From Dipteronia dyeriana (Eukaryota; Streptophyta; Magnoliopsida; Sapindales; Sapindaceae): 64,000 nt of DNA. The stretch is taken from positions 44,018,360 to 44,082,359 of the forward strand of contig CM065295.1 of assembly GCA_032871835.1 (NCBI GenBank), in the 5' to 3' direction. Positions within the stretch are counted from its first letter, which is position 1. Every line of letters begins with the position of its first letter. The position numbers and the translations under genes are program-made. Shown in pieces: positions 1 through 11,216 of this stretch. The notes below the pieces were generated by a model. It ran no database searches, was not told where the DNA came from, and saw nothing but the letters and a program-made list of their open reading frames with translations.

Positions 1-1712
1 TCTTATGCATGAATAAAAATCTAGAGCATGCCAAATTTCCAAACACATACTTTAAACCTAGATTTTATTCATGTTACTGAAGCTTGAAATAAACACGTTC
101 ATGAAGTACATATTCAAGACTTTAGTACTAACACAAAAATGCTAGAATCACAAGATATTATCAATCAAATCTCTAGCAAACATTTAGAGCATATATTCAC
201 AAAATAGTCAATTAAACTATAATAGACTCTAAATATATAATCAAATGTACTAATCCTAAATTTATTTAACAAATGAGTTCTAGCACATGATAAGACTATT
301 AATCATGAAAATAAAGTCAATCAAAGCACAAATAGTCCTAGATAAGGTGCTAGCACAATACAACTCACAATCATGTGAAAACATAGGTTTGATTGAATCC
401 TAACTCACAATCAAGTTTCTAATTAAGCACAACTAGCATTTAATTGAAGATCTATCACTCATCAACATATGTTCAAGTCAAATTCATACAAGTAGGAAGA
501 AGACCCAAGGTATTTGAACATTAGAATTAAGGAAATCAAAAGATAAACAAATACCTTGACAATTTCGAGTACAGTCACGAAAATGGTACAATCCACTAGA
601 AAGCTTGAACAAACAACTTCAAGGTTGCTTGGAGATGATAGAGGACTTCAATACAAAATTTCTGCAACTTGAATCACTCAAATTGGATAAGAAATGAGAG
701 AGATATGGTGATTCAAATTTGAGAGAAAAAACCTGAAAATTTTCTGCACTACATTTTCTTCTTCCTTGGTTCAAATGAGAGAGAGAAGATATATATAAAG
801 AAGAGGAAAGAGATATATGTGAAAAGACCAAAGCTGCCCCTTCAAGATGCTTCCCTGAGATGGTGCTTGGGCATCTCAGGGCAGCAAGGAGTTGCAGCCG
901 AGATGGCCACGTGCCATCTCGGGCTTGCACCTCTTGTTGGCCTTTCGGCCATGGTGCAACTCCCATGCGCTTTCCTCTCGTTCTTCGACCGTTCTTTGGT
1001 CTCCGAACTCCGAATTCGAATCCATATGAAGATTAAAAACCGGGAATCCCTCACGGACATGGACATAAAAGATACTCAACCCAAAAAATAAGAATTCGAC
1101 TCGATATACGAAGACGAAGACAATGTATGCAACATGAGTTGAAAGTGTAGTATCTTTTGACTTAGAACTCGAAATCAATAGAATGAGTAACCGAAATGAC
1201 CGGAACTTAATCATGAACAATCTAAGACTAAAATCAAGTTCAAGATCCATGTTATACAAACATATAAACAAACAAACACATTTCACACAAGAATGCAAAC
1301 TACATAGAGATAGTCTCCAATCAGGCATTTTCCAAAACATGTTACTTTCATACCAAATGCATGAGCATTCAACTTCAAGTGTGTGAATGTGTTATACCAA
1401 ATGATGCGCTACGATGCAGGGACGCAAATTTATGTATTGTGTGTGTGTGCACATTTAAAGATGCACAACTAAGTAGGGAAACATATGAATGAATTGTGTG
1501 TGTGTGAGCCTACGCCTTGAAAGAGAAAGAAGGATCTCGATACCTTAGCATCCAAGAATAGTACCAATTCTCTTGAAGACGAACTTTGCATCATGAGAAG
1601 TTGCTTTTCTTCTTTGAAGTTCTTATCATCACGAACCACTTAAGCAATTAAACATTACAAAGAAATAAAGTTTTGTTATGAAATCAAGCCAACACAAATA
1701 TAGAACCTAACA
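1..1712 (-). mobile_element. Sirevirus-like Copia LTR, subfamily B (cut by window edge)
   Basis: Read on the minus strand, this LTR begins at 1712 with TGTTAGGTTC and runs off the left edge, so its U5 end is missing. It aligns by eye with the LTRs at 2061-4647, 8647-11216, 23778-26356 and 32429-35035, and most closely with 54005-56026, with which it shares U3 blocks absent from the others. A TATA-like run lies near 788-796 and the GC-rich palindrome pair at 853-923 sits just upstream of it. The terminus abuts gag sequence exactly at 1713, without a polypurine tract. It is therefore probably the leading LTR of a second element, or a solo LTR, inserted into the gag of the neighbouring minus-strand element. 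Confidence 0.8.
853..923 (-). promoter_or_regulatory. Paired GC-rich palindromes upstream of LTR TATA
   Basis: Two near-perfect palindromes built on CCGAGATGG/CCATCTCGG, about 853-881 and 898-923, lie in AT-rich U3. The second has the G-box core CACGTG at its centre. The same pair occurs in all six related LTRs of the window. Confidence 0.6.
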
Positions 1713-2016
1713 TGGCATTTATAGCACGATGGTGTCATTTAGCAACCTCAAACTCATTCGTTGTCCATTCACTCATTGGCTTGAGTATCATGGTTCCATC
1801 CTCTTGAACCTAGGTAGGAGGACTAGAACCTTCTTCCACTACCATCCAAGCGCTCTCATCAATAGAATGGATGTAGGCTTTCATCCTTAACTTCCAATAC
1901 CCATAGTTAGTGCCTCGAACTAATGGTGGCCTAGTATTTGAGGCTCTCTTCGCCATTACATCATCTTGTAAACCCATGACTTCAAACACCTTGCAAAACA
2001 GTGAATGTATCACCCC
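1713..2016 (-). pseudogene. Copia (Sirevirus-like) gag N-terminal fragment
   Basis: On the minus strand, directly after the LTR and primer-binding site, a frame reads MGLQDDVMAKRAS followed by a GTNYGYWKLRMKAYIHS-type stretch and SAWMVVEEG. This is the usual start of Copia gag (UBN2-type domain: tyrosine/tryptophan-rich segment, then an MKAYI-like helix). The frame breaks near 1810 at a stop and continues as degraded gag (SEWTTNEFEVAK) to 1713, where it meets the LTR at 1-1712. The homologous gag at 26437-28436 continues well past this point, so only about 100 residues remain. The protein would form the particle of the retroelement. It is not functional here. Confidence 0.75.
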
Positions 2017-2046
2017 AAACTCACACTAAATGCAATCTAGTGTTCT

Positions 2047-2058
2047 GCTTTGATACCA
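2047..2058 (-). other. Primer-binding site (initiator tRNA-Met type)
   Basis: The minus strand reads TGGTATCAAAGC immediately after the LTR end at about 2061. It differs by one base from TGGTATCAGAGC, the complement of the plant initiator tRNA-Met 3' end used by most plant Copia elements. Confidence 0.7.
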
Positions 2059-2060
2059 AT

Positions 2061-4647
2061 TAAAAATAAAAACACGGTTAAATGCTCAATGCTAACCTAT
2101 AGATGGGGTGAATAAGTTATACACCTTTTTCGACTCCCTTAGAAATGAATAAAAGTTTGTCCCTCTAGATTGTTTGTATCACAATATATATATTAATTAA
2201 AGACAATTAATCAATATATAAACACAAGTAGAGTGTGATACAAACAAGTAATTGTAACACATACACAATCTATGTTATAGAAAGGAAGTCAACATATATA
2301 AAGAATTCTATCCACAATACAAATATTAGAGAGATAGGGATAGAGAAAAGTTGACACAAGATATAACGTGGTAAACCTCCAAAGAGGAAACATCCACGGG
2401 TTAGCAGCCACTGGCAAACAAAATCTACTAGTAGATAAGACAAGTACAATCTCTCAAGTGACCTCTTCACCTATAAACTGCCCTCTTATCTTACTCTAAA
2501 AGTTGTCGCCCTATGCTCAACAATCTGAGGCCTCACACCTCTTGTCAAGACTTCCTCGCTCACCTTATCTGGATCCTCACGACCCAAGGCAAGACTTCTT
2601 GCTCAACTAAGTCCTCATGACTCTAGTCAAGACTTCCTTGCTCACCTATCCGAGTTCTCCTAACTCTAGGCAAGACTTCTTGCCCGACTATCCGGATCCT
2701 CAAGACCCTAGCCGAGAATTCCTTGCTCGACAATCCAAGGCCTCACACCTATTGCCAAGACTTCTTGCTCAACACCATAGGTCTCACACCTATTTTCAAG
2801 ACTTCCTTCTCACATGACATCTAGGTGATCATGAATGCAAAACGCAAACAAGCAAGCAACATAGAATGCTATGATCAACACATCCTATGGAAAATACTAT
2901 ACATGAGCATGAATGCACAAATCACATATAGTCTAGTTAATCATACATGTGTAATCAATCTAGATTATGTAAGATATGTTCAATATTAATCACAACCTAG
3001 ATACATGCATAGATCTAAACTTGAATCACAAGATATGTTCAATAAATCACATGATCAAGTTTAAATCACATAAACCTAAAACATGCTAAAATCATATGAC
3101 AAAGTCAATTAGATTTAAGCTAAAGTTCTAGAGCATATTCCTAATCATAGATTCAATCAAAACACATGAATAACTCAAAAGAACATAAGCACATGTATTA
3201 TGTGAGAAATTCGGCCAAGAGAGCCTAATACATGTGAGGAACTATTTTTCTCAAAATCAATCAATCAAAGATCATCAAATAGTCCTAGAATCAAAGCTAG
3301 CACAATACAATCCCAAACATTTGATAACATAGGCAAAATCAAAACCTAACTCAACATGAATGATATCAATTGAAACTCAACCTAGTTTTGAAAGAGTTCA
3401 ACACTCAAATCAAAACACTCACAATATACAAATATATGTTGAAGAAGAAAACCCAAGGGAATTGACCAAGTTTTAAAAGAAAACTTTGAGAGAAAATCAA
3501 TACCTTAGTTGATTTAGATGAAGTCCCAATTTTGTATGATTAGATACCAAAAAAAGGAGTAAAACTTACTCAAACCTTCAGAGAAAAGATGGAGGATGAA
3601 TAGATGAACACTCCCAACTTTGAATCACTCAAATCTAAGATCAAATGAAGAAGTTATGGTGTTTGGACGGTGAGGAAATTTGGAGAGAAAATTTCTGCAC
3701 ACTAGTTTTAAATTTCTTCTTAGAATGAAATGTGAGAGGGAAAGAGTTTATAAAGGAGAGGAAAACTTGGACATGTGAAATGACCAAGAGGGGCAAGAAG
3801 TAGCCAAGCAAGCTTGCTTCCCGAGATGGCACGTGGGCATCTCAGGGCAGCAAGCCTTCTGCCCCGAGATGGCCACGCACCATCTCGGGAAAGAAGTGCC
3901 TTGCTTGCTTCTTTCTCCTCCGACCTTTCTTCATGTTCTTCGACAGTTCTCTGGCCTCAAAACTCATAATTTGAATCTGTTTGCAGATTATGAATAGTAA
4001 ATCTCACACGGACATGGACATATAAGATACTCAACCCAGAAAATAATAATTATACGAAGACATTGTATGCAACACGAGTTTAAAGTGTAGTATCTTTTGG
4101 CTTAGAACTTGAAATCAATAGTATGAGTAACCGAAATGACCGGAACTCAATAAGGAATCATTTAAGACTAAATTCATGTTCAATATCCATGTTATACAAA
4201 TATATACACAAACAAATACAATTCACACTAGAATGAAAACTACATAGAGATAGTTTCCAATCATGCATATTCCAAAACAAGTTATTTCCATACCAATGCA
4301 TGAGCATTCATCTTCAAGTGTATGAATGTGTTATACATGGTGCACAACGATGCAGGGAAACATATGAATGAATTGTATATGTGTGCTTATAATGGTGCAC
4401 AACAATACATGGACACATATGAATGAATTGTGTATGTGTGTCTAAGCCTTGTAAGAGAAAGATAAGATCTTAGTATACCTTTGTAGAACCAAATTGCAAC
4501 CTTTCTCTTTGAAGACTTAGAACTTGATTTGACTTGTTGTTTCTTCTTCCTTGAAGGTTGAATCATCATGAATCTAAACAACTAAATAATTACAAGTAAA
4601 CATCATTTTGATATGGAATTAATGCCAACACAAACTAAAGCCTAACA
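2061..4647 (-). mobile_element. Sirevirus-like Copia 5' LTR, subfamily A, minus strand
   Basis: This LTR of about 2.59 kb starts on the minus strand at 4647 (TGTTAGGCTTTAG) and ends near 2061 just before the primer-binding site. The terminal CA is mutated. It holds a TATA-like TTTATAAA at 3746-3757, the palindrome pair at 3820-3889 upstream of it, a degenerate AAGTCTTG minisatellite at about 2505-2820, and the GGGGTGAATA block typical of Sirevirus-type U5 ends. At 4648 it abuts plus-strand gag of another copy, so it inserted into that element. The expected 5-bp duplication is AAGAG (4648-4652), whose partner would lie left of the window. Confidence 0.85.
3820..3889 (-). promoter_or_regulatory. 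Paired GC-rich palindromes upstream of LTR TATA
   Basis: Palindromes lie at 3820-3847 (CACGTG in the centre) and 3863-3889, about 65-130 bp upstream of the TTTATAAA at 3746-3757 on the minus strand. Confidence 0.65.
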
Positions 4648-6786
4648 AAGAGTCTAAGAAAGGCTTAGCAATGGCGGCTACTAGGAGTGATGTGAGTGTG
4701 AGTGATGTAAAAGAGGAAGAGGAGTCCTCAGATGATCGAACTAGCAATTACATTGCTCACCCAGCTATATATGAAGGAAGATTTGAGGATAGTGGTGAAG
4801 GCTCATCATGTAGTGAGGAAAGTGAATACTCTTCAAGTAATGAAGATAGTGAATTCTCCTCAAATCATGATGAAACAAATTTCAATGACAAGATCTTTCA
4901 ACTAGCAAGTGAAAATGTCAAGAAGAATGATGAGAACAATAAGTTGAAGTTGATCAATGCCAATTTATTGGTGATAATCAAAGCTCTTGAAAATGAGAAG
5001 AATATGTCTTTGGAGAAGATAAGCAAGCAAAGTGAAGTCATTAAGGAGCATAAAGAAACCATTGAAAAATATTTTTCAGATAGAAGAAAGTGCTCAAGAG
5101 CTAGATGATTTAAAAGAATACTTTACTATGAGGTCGTTTATCAAGGAAGGAGAGAATAAACAAATAGAGAATAAAGAGCTTAAAGACAAAATCCTTAGTC
5201 TAGAGAATAACTTGAAAGATAGTAATGAAAGATTAGGAATTTTGAAACAAGAAGTTGAGCAAAGAGATGATTCTCTTGATCATGCTAAAAGACTTGAAAA
5301 TGTGCTTAGAGTCAAAATTAGTAAGCATGAGTATCAAGAGAAGATGCTTTATGATAAGCTTGATGAGGCTAACAAGATGATAGGTAAGATGTCATCTAGT
5401 GCTAGTAAAGTAGAAACTCTCATCAAGATTGGTAAGCATCCTAGTGACAAAAGAGGATTAGTTTATGTGAATGAAAAGGTTACACCTTTATCTAACAATT
5501 CTAATTTTGTCAAAGCAAGTGGTAAAGTGAATGTAGGTACTCTCTAACGGTGAAGCCATGAATGTAACCGGTGGTGCCTCAACATCAACAACGAGCAACA
5601 AAGGAAATTCTCAACAAGGTCAAAGACAAAAATCATCATTTTCTCATGCAAAAGACAAAGCATCAAGGAATGGACATCAAAAAGGTAACAATGTTAGAAG
5701 GTATACTACTTCAAATGCTCAAGCTAAAGGTAATCCTCTCGAATTTGTACCTATTTGCCATTTTTGTAACATGGTAGGACATATAAGACCTAGATGCTAT
5801 GAATAAATTTGTAAATGCAAATATAAGAATGATTTGTATGATATGTCTTTGATGAATGGTCATAGGCAATCATCCATGTATAGATCTAGATCTAGACCTA
5901 GGAAGACCTTGGAAAAGCATGTTGAGAAAAATATTGTTGATGACTTGCTTGTGAAAATACATGTTGTGCCTCATACTACTATGCATAAAAAGGTTGATAA
6001 TGCTTTGTTTGACTTGTTTGAAAATGTGACTAATAAAGTCGATTTGCATGATAGTAAGCCAAAGAATAAGTCAAAGCATGTTATTAGTAGTAATGAGAAG
6101 CATGGTGTTAAGAAAATTTGGATTAGAAAAGGCTCAACTACTATTTCTTCCAAAACGAAAGACAAAGACAAGAAGAGCTATGGAATTTCTCAACCAACTT
6201 CTCAACCAAAGCATGCACACTCAAAAGGTAATTTTTCTAAATTTATTCCGGTTTGTCTATATTGCAATGTAATTGGTCACATTAGACCTAGATGTTATGA
6301 ATATATTAGGCAATGCAAACTAAGAAATAATATGCATGCTAGTGAGTTGAACAAATCTTTTTGAAATATTCTAAACATGATAACATTTTTGATACTTTAA
6401 AAAATGTGCATATTGATCACGATCATGTGAATAAACTTACTAGGAAAGTGTGGATAAAGAAGCATGATATGAAAAAGGTTCCTAGTCATTCTTCTAAACA
6501 TGTTAATAGTGATAAAACATTGAATGTTGTGTATAATAATGATAAACATGTGAAGAAGAATGTCAAGAATATTTGTATAGATGAGAATGTGAAAAAGCAT
6601 GATGGTCATATATCTTGTATTGATGAAATATTTGTGCGTGGCAATAACAATGGGTTTAAAATGAGTGATATTTTCATGAAGAAGATAGTTGATGATTTAT
6701 CTTCTAGATTTCATATTGCCACATGTAATGATCATGATGTTATTTGTGTTGGTTCACCCAAGACCAATATGGTCAAAGGTGGGTGA
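4648..6786 (+). pseudogene. Sirevirus-like gag, C-terminal two-thirds, frameshifted
   Basis: A plus-strand gag continues across several frames. It has an acidic Ser/Glu stretch (4690-4880), a long coiled coil (4890-5400), a DKRGLVYVNEK box (about 5445), then a CCHC knuckle CHFCNMVGHIRPRC (5755-5799), a KKIWIRK box (about 6110), a second CCHC knuckle CLYCNVIGHIRPRC (6250-6296) and a RKVWIKK box (about 6440). Frame changes occur near 5080, 5545 and 6360, and one nonsense codon follows the first knuckle (about 5804). The N-terminal half is lost to the inserted minus-strand LTR at 4647. No protease, integrase, RT or RNase H follows. The gag-only content matches the copy at 23778-35035, and the knuckle plus W-box module appears duplicated. 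Confidence 0.75.
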
Positions 6787-8634
6787 TCTCATACTTGATT
6801 GAGTAGCACATATGATAATATTTCTTTTTGTTCTTGTTTGATAAGAGTTCTAAGTTTGATGCTTGACTAAGTCATTTGTAATATGCTCTATTTACTATTC
6901 AAACTTGGTGTCTCTAGTCAATACATGGACTTAATATTCTCATACTTTCACTATGATGGTCAAAATTTGTTGGTTGACTTTAGAGAAGTCCAATTTTGAT
7001 ATCTATTTGGTGTAATTTGTTAAGACTTTTGGAGAAAGTCATTTGATATGTTTTTTGAGTTGAGATGTTTAGTCTTTATTCTCTTGGGTAAACACACCAC
7101 CAACTTGTTGTCATGAGAACAAACAAGCCAAGAGAGCTCAAAAAAAGGGCGAAGACTTTACGTTGATGAAAAAGCTGGCTAAGGTATATCTCTTATCTAA
7201 AGCTTGATTTCTTGATTCATCTTTTAAAGTCTATGTGTGCATTACATCATGTAGCATGTCATATTAGAGAACTAGTATAGCTTTTATATGGTTCTTGATG
7301 ACATTTGCTCTCTAAAGATCATTTAGTGATTTGTTAACAATGATCTTATATATGATGTGTGAAATGCTTGTTTGATTGATGTGTGGCATACTTTTGAAAA
7401 ATATGAGCTTCATATTCAATGAAAGCTACTCTATTGAGAAGTAAAGATCTTAAGTAAGTCTCTTTGTATTGCTTTTAGATCATGTGCTTTTAAGCCTTAA
7501 AAAAATTGGTTTTTCAAAAGTGCACACTTTGCTTCTCTCATATGTTTAGTTTGAGTAAGTTGAGTTTGAAGATATGTAAGTTATGGATGCACCTTGAAGT
7601 CTTTTGACTAGTACATTTAAGATGACCTATGGTTAGTATCCATTTTGCTTCGGCAACTACATAGAACTCAACGAGCACTTTCATGAAAAGGGCTACACAC
7701 TTTGGTTGTGAAGCCACCCAATGTAGGAAAGGGCTACACCATTTTGATGAGTGAAAGCCGTCATGAAGTGTATATTTTTATGTTTAAAAAAAATCAAAGA
7801 AATGTTGCAAAGAATCAATAAAAAAATCTTAGATTCAAAGCCTAAAAAGAAATGAAGAAAGGCTTACAGGAGTATAGTTGAAAATTATGATTGCTCGGGT
7901 TGAAAAACAGAAATGGGATTACGAGCCACATGCACACACACACTCATATGTTGAAATCTATTCTCTTCAAAGCAACAATTTCTAGATGATAATCGGTTTG
8001 ACCTTTTATGGAAAAGCTTAGGATGAATAGATGTTGATACGGTTTGCATGTTGATGATCCAATTACTCCTTTATATATGTTTGAAGCAAATCCACAGACA
8101 CACTTATTTTGCTTACAAGTGAATTTGATTTGCTAGCAATTTTAGAAGGATTATGAGAGATATTGAAAATCTTGGTGTATCTCTCATAGTTTGTGAAGCT
8201 TATTTTTTTGAATTTCTTTAAAATTGCTTGATTGTGTGATTGTGTGGATATCATTGTGAACAATATCCTATCTTAATCTTAGATAGAGCACTTATCAAGA
8301 GGGAGCATAGTATGCTTGTAATAATTAGTCTTAAGATTTGGTTAGGAATTCTTGTATTTGGCATACATTGAGGGGGAAATACATGTATTTGTGGACTTAA
8401 TTGTATATTCTTATCCATATAGTATGTTGTCATTTGTTGTCTTTCTCTTGTATATGCATTGTGCTTTGAGATGATTTGTAGGTTGCTTCAAGAGAAGATC
8501 AAGATGAAGTTCAAGAGTTGGTGAAGATTAGTTATAGTAATCTTACTCATTGTAATGTGAGGGAGTGATTTTGTGACCTATCTTCATTTTTATATTTGTA
8601 GTAAATGTATAGGTGTTTTGACATGGAATTTGCC
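6787..8634 (+). other. Non-coding internal region of pol-less Sirevirus-like element
   Basis: No long frame or pol motif is visible in the place where pol would lie. The stretch matches 28437-30736 of the related element up to about 8317, then jumps to sequence equivalent to 32110-32428. It therefore lacks the ORF found there at 30894-31978. G-rich purine boxes recur at about 8297 and 8368. Confidence 0.7.
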
Positions 8635-8645
8635 AAAGGGGGAGA
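8635..8645 (+). other. Polypurine tract
   Basis: AAAGGGGGAGA lies immediately before the LTR start at 8647. This is the usual plus-strand primer of Sirevirus-type Copia elements. Confidence 0.8.
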
Positions 8646-9377
8646 TTGTTAGGTTTTAGTTTGTGTTGGCATGAATTCCATATCAAAATGATGTTTACTT
8701 GTAATGACTTAGTTGTTTAGGTTCATGATGATTCAAGCTTCAAGGAAGAAGAAACAACAAGTCTAAGCAAGTTCTAAGTCTTCAAAGAGAAAGGATGCAA
8801 TATGGTTATACAAAGTTATACTAAGACCTTATATTTCTCTTACAAGGCTTAGGCACACACATATCATACATTTGTGTCCCTGCATCGTTGTGCACCATTA
8901 TAGGCACACACATACAATTCATTCATATGTGTCCCTGCACTGTTGTGCACCATGTATAACACATTCACACACTTAAAGATGAATGCTCATGAATTGGTAT
9001 GAAAATAACATGTTTTGGAAAATGCATGATTAGAGACTATCTCTATGTAGTTTGCATTCTAGTGTGAATTGTGTTTGTGTGTGTATATATTTGTATAGCA
9101 TGGATATTGAACTTGGATTTAGTCTTAAATCATTCTTGATTGAGTTCCGGTCATTTCGGTTACTCACTTTCAACTCATGTTTCATAAATTGTCTTCGTCT
9201 TCGTATATCGAGTCGAATTATTATTTTCTAGGTTGAGTATCTTATATGACCATGTCCGTTTGATATTTACGGTTTGTAATCCACAAATGGATTCGAATTC
9301 CAAGTTTAGAGGCCCGAGAACGGTTGAAGAATGAAAAGGGAGCGAGAGAGGAAAAGATATGCATCCAAGCAATCTTT

Positions 9378-9446
9378 CCCGAGATGGCGCGTGGCCATCT
9401 CGGGACAGAATGCTTGCTGCCCCGAGATGCCCACGTGCTATCTCAG
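9378..9446 (+). promoter_or_regulatory. Paired GC-rich palindromes upstream of LTR TATA
   Basis: A 27-bp palindrome at 9378-9404 (CCCGAGATGG...CCATCTCGGG) is followed by a second at 9421-9446 with CACGTG at 9432-9437. They end about 65 bp upstream of the TATA-like box at 9513. Confidence 0.65.
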
Positions 9447-10454
9447 GCAGCAAGCATTCTTGGGAACTTAAGGGTAGTTTGGTCTTTTCATCCTTCATTC
9501 TCATCTCTCTCCTTTATAATCTCTTTCCCTCTCACATTTCATTCTAAGAAGAAATTCAAATCAAGTGTGCAGAAATTTTCTCTCTAAATATTCTAACCTT
9601 CCAAATACCATAACTTCTTCATTTAAACTCCGATTTGAGTGATTCGAAGTTGAGAGTATTCATCTATTCATCCTCCATCTTTTCTCTAAAGGTTTTATTT
9701 AGTTTTACCACTTTTTTTTGGTGTAAAATCATACAAAAACTGGATTGCACCTAAATCAATTAAGGTATTGATTTTCTCTAAAAGTTTTCTTTTAAAACTT
9801 GGTCAATTGCCTTGGGTTTTCTTCTTCTACATATATTTGTATATTGTGAGTGTTTTGATTTGTGTTTTGAACACTTTCAAAGATAGGTTGAGTTTCAATT
9901 GAAATCATTCATGTTGAGTTAGGTTTTGATTTTTCCTATGTTATCACATGTTTGGGATTGTATTGTGCTAGCTTTGATTCTAGGACAATTTTATGATCTT
10001 TGATTGATTGATTTTGAGAAAAATAGTTCCTCACATGTATTAGTCTCTCTTGGCAAAAATTCACACATAATACATGTGTTTTTGTTCTTTTGAGCTATTC
10101 ATGTGATTTGTTGAATTATGATTAGGAATATGCTCTAGAACTTTTGCTTAAATTTATTTGACTTTGTCGTATGATTTTAGCATGTTTTAGGTTTTTGTGG
10201 TTTAAACTTGATCTTGTGATTTGTTGAACATATCTTGTGATTAAATTTTAGATATATCCATGTATCTAGATTGTGATAAATATTGAATATATCTTACATG
10301 ATATAGATTTGATTACACATGCATGATTAACTAGACTATATGTGATTTGTGCATTCATGCTCATGTCTAGTATTTTCCATAGGATGTGTTGATCATTGCA
10401 TTCTATGTTGCGTGCTTGTTTGCGTTTTGCATTCATGATCACCTAGATGCCTTG

Positions 10455-10760
10455 TGAGAAGGAAGTCTTGACAATAGGTGTGAGACCTATGGTGTTGAGC
10501 AAGAAGTCTTGGCAAGAGGTGTGAAGCCTTGGATTGTCAAGAAAAGAAGTCTTGGCTAGAGGTGTGAAGCCTTGGATAGTTGAGCAAGAAGTCTTGCCTA
10601 GAGTTGGGAGAACTCGGATAGGTGAGCAAGGAAGTCTTGACTAGATTCGTGAGGACTTAGTTGAGCAAGAAGTCTTGCCTTGGGTCGTGAAGATCCAGAT
10701 AAGGTGAGCAAGGAAGTCTTGACAAGAGGTGTGAAGCCTCGGATTGTTGAGCATAGGGCG
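10455..10760 (+). repeat. LTR-internal degenerate minisatellite (about 45 bp unit)
   Basis: About seven imperfect copies of a unit built on GAGCAAGAAGTCTTG plus GGTGTGAAGCCTTGGAT lie between the TATA box and the LTR end. Equivalent arrays lie at about 2505-2820 (minus), 25600-25905, 34275-34580, and, much decayed, 54240-54430 (minus). Confidence 0.75.
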
Positions 10761-11216
10761 GCAACTTCTAGAGTAGGATAGGAGGGTAGTTTCTAGGTGA
10801 AGAAGTCACTTGAGAGATTGTACTTGTCTTATCTACTAGTGGATTTTGTTTGCCGGTGGCTGCTAGCCCGTGGATGTTTCCTCTTCGGAGGTTTACCACG
10901 TTATATATTGTGTCAACTTTTCTCTATCCCTATCTCTTTAATATCTGTATTGTGGATAGAACTCTTTATGTATGTTGACTTCCTTTCTATAATATAGATT
11001 GTGTATGTGTTACAATTACTTGTTTGTGTCACACTTTGCTTGTGTTTATGTATTGATTAATTGTCTTTAATTAATATATATATTGTGATACAAGCAATCT
11101 AGAGGGACAAACTTTTGTTTGTTTCTAAGGGATTCGAAAAAGGTTTCTAACCTATTCACCCCCCCCCCCCCCCCTTCTAGGTTAGCCTTGAGCATTTAAC
11201 CGTGGTTGTATTTTCA

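Larger units (their letters stand above)
8647..11216 (+). mobile_element. Sirevirus-like Copia 3' LTR, subfamily A
   Basis: This 2570-bp LTR starts TGTTAGGTTTTAG and ends GTATTTTCA, so it has TG...CA ends. It contains paired palindromes (9378-9446), a TATA-like TTTATAAT (9513-9520), an AAGTCTTG minisatellite (10455-10760), an R/U5 region with an ATTAATTGTCTTTAATTAAT palindrome near 11065, and a run of C (about 11159-11174) within the ATTCACCC block. It follows the polypurine tract, so it is the 3' LTR of the element whose gag is at 4648-6786. The 5' LTR must lie left of the window. The sequence after 11216 (GATGG) would be its target-site copy. Confidence 0.88.

Noticed and set aside
819..1340. 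Overlapping open frames on both strands near 0.6-1.3 kb
   Set aside because: They sit in the U3 palindromic promoter region of an LTR and recur only because the LTR recurs.
2617..2817. Repetitive peptide frames in the LTR minisatellites, also at 25563-25901 and 34236-34574
   Set aside because: They are translations of the AAGTCTTG tandem repeats inside LTRs, not proteins.
8250..8290. Possible hairpin regulatory RNA near the G-rich box
   Set aside because: Only weak AT pairing; no support beyond composition.
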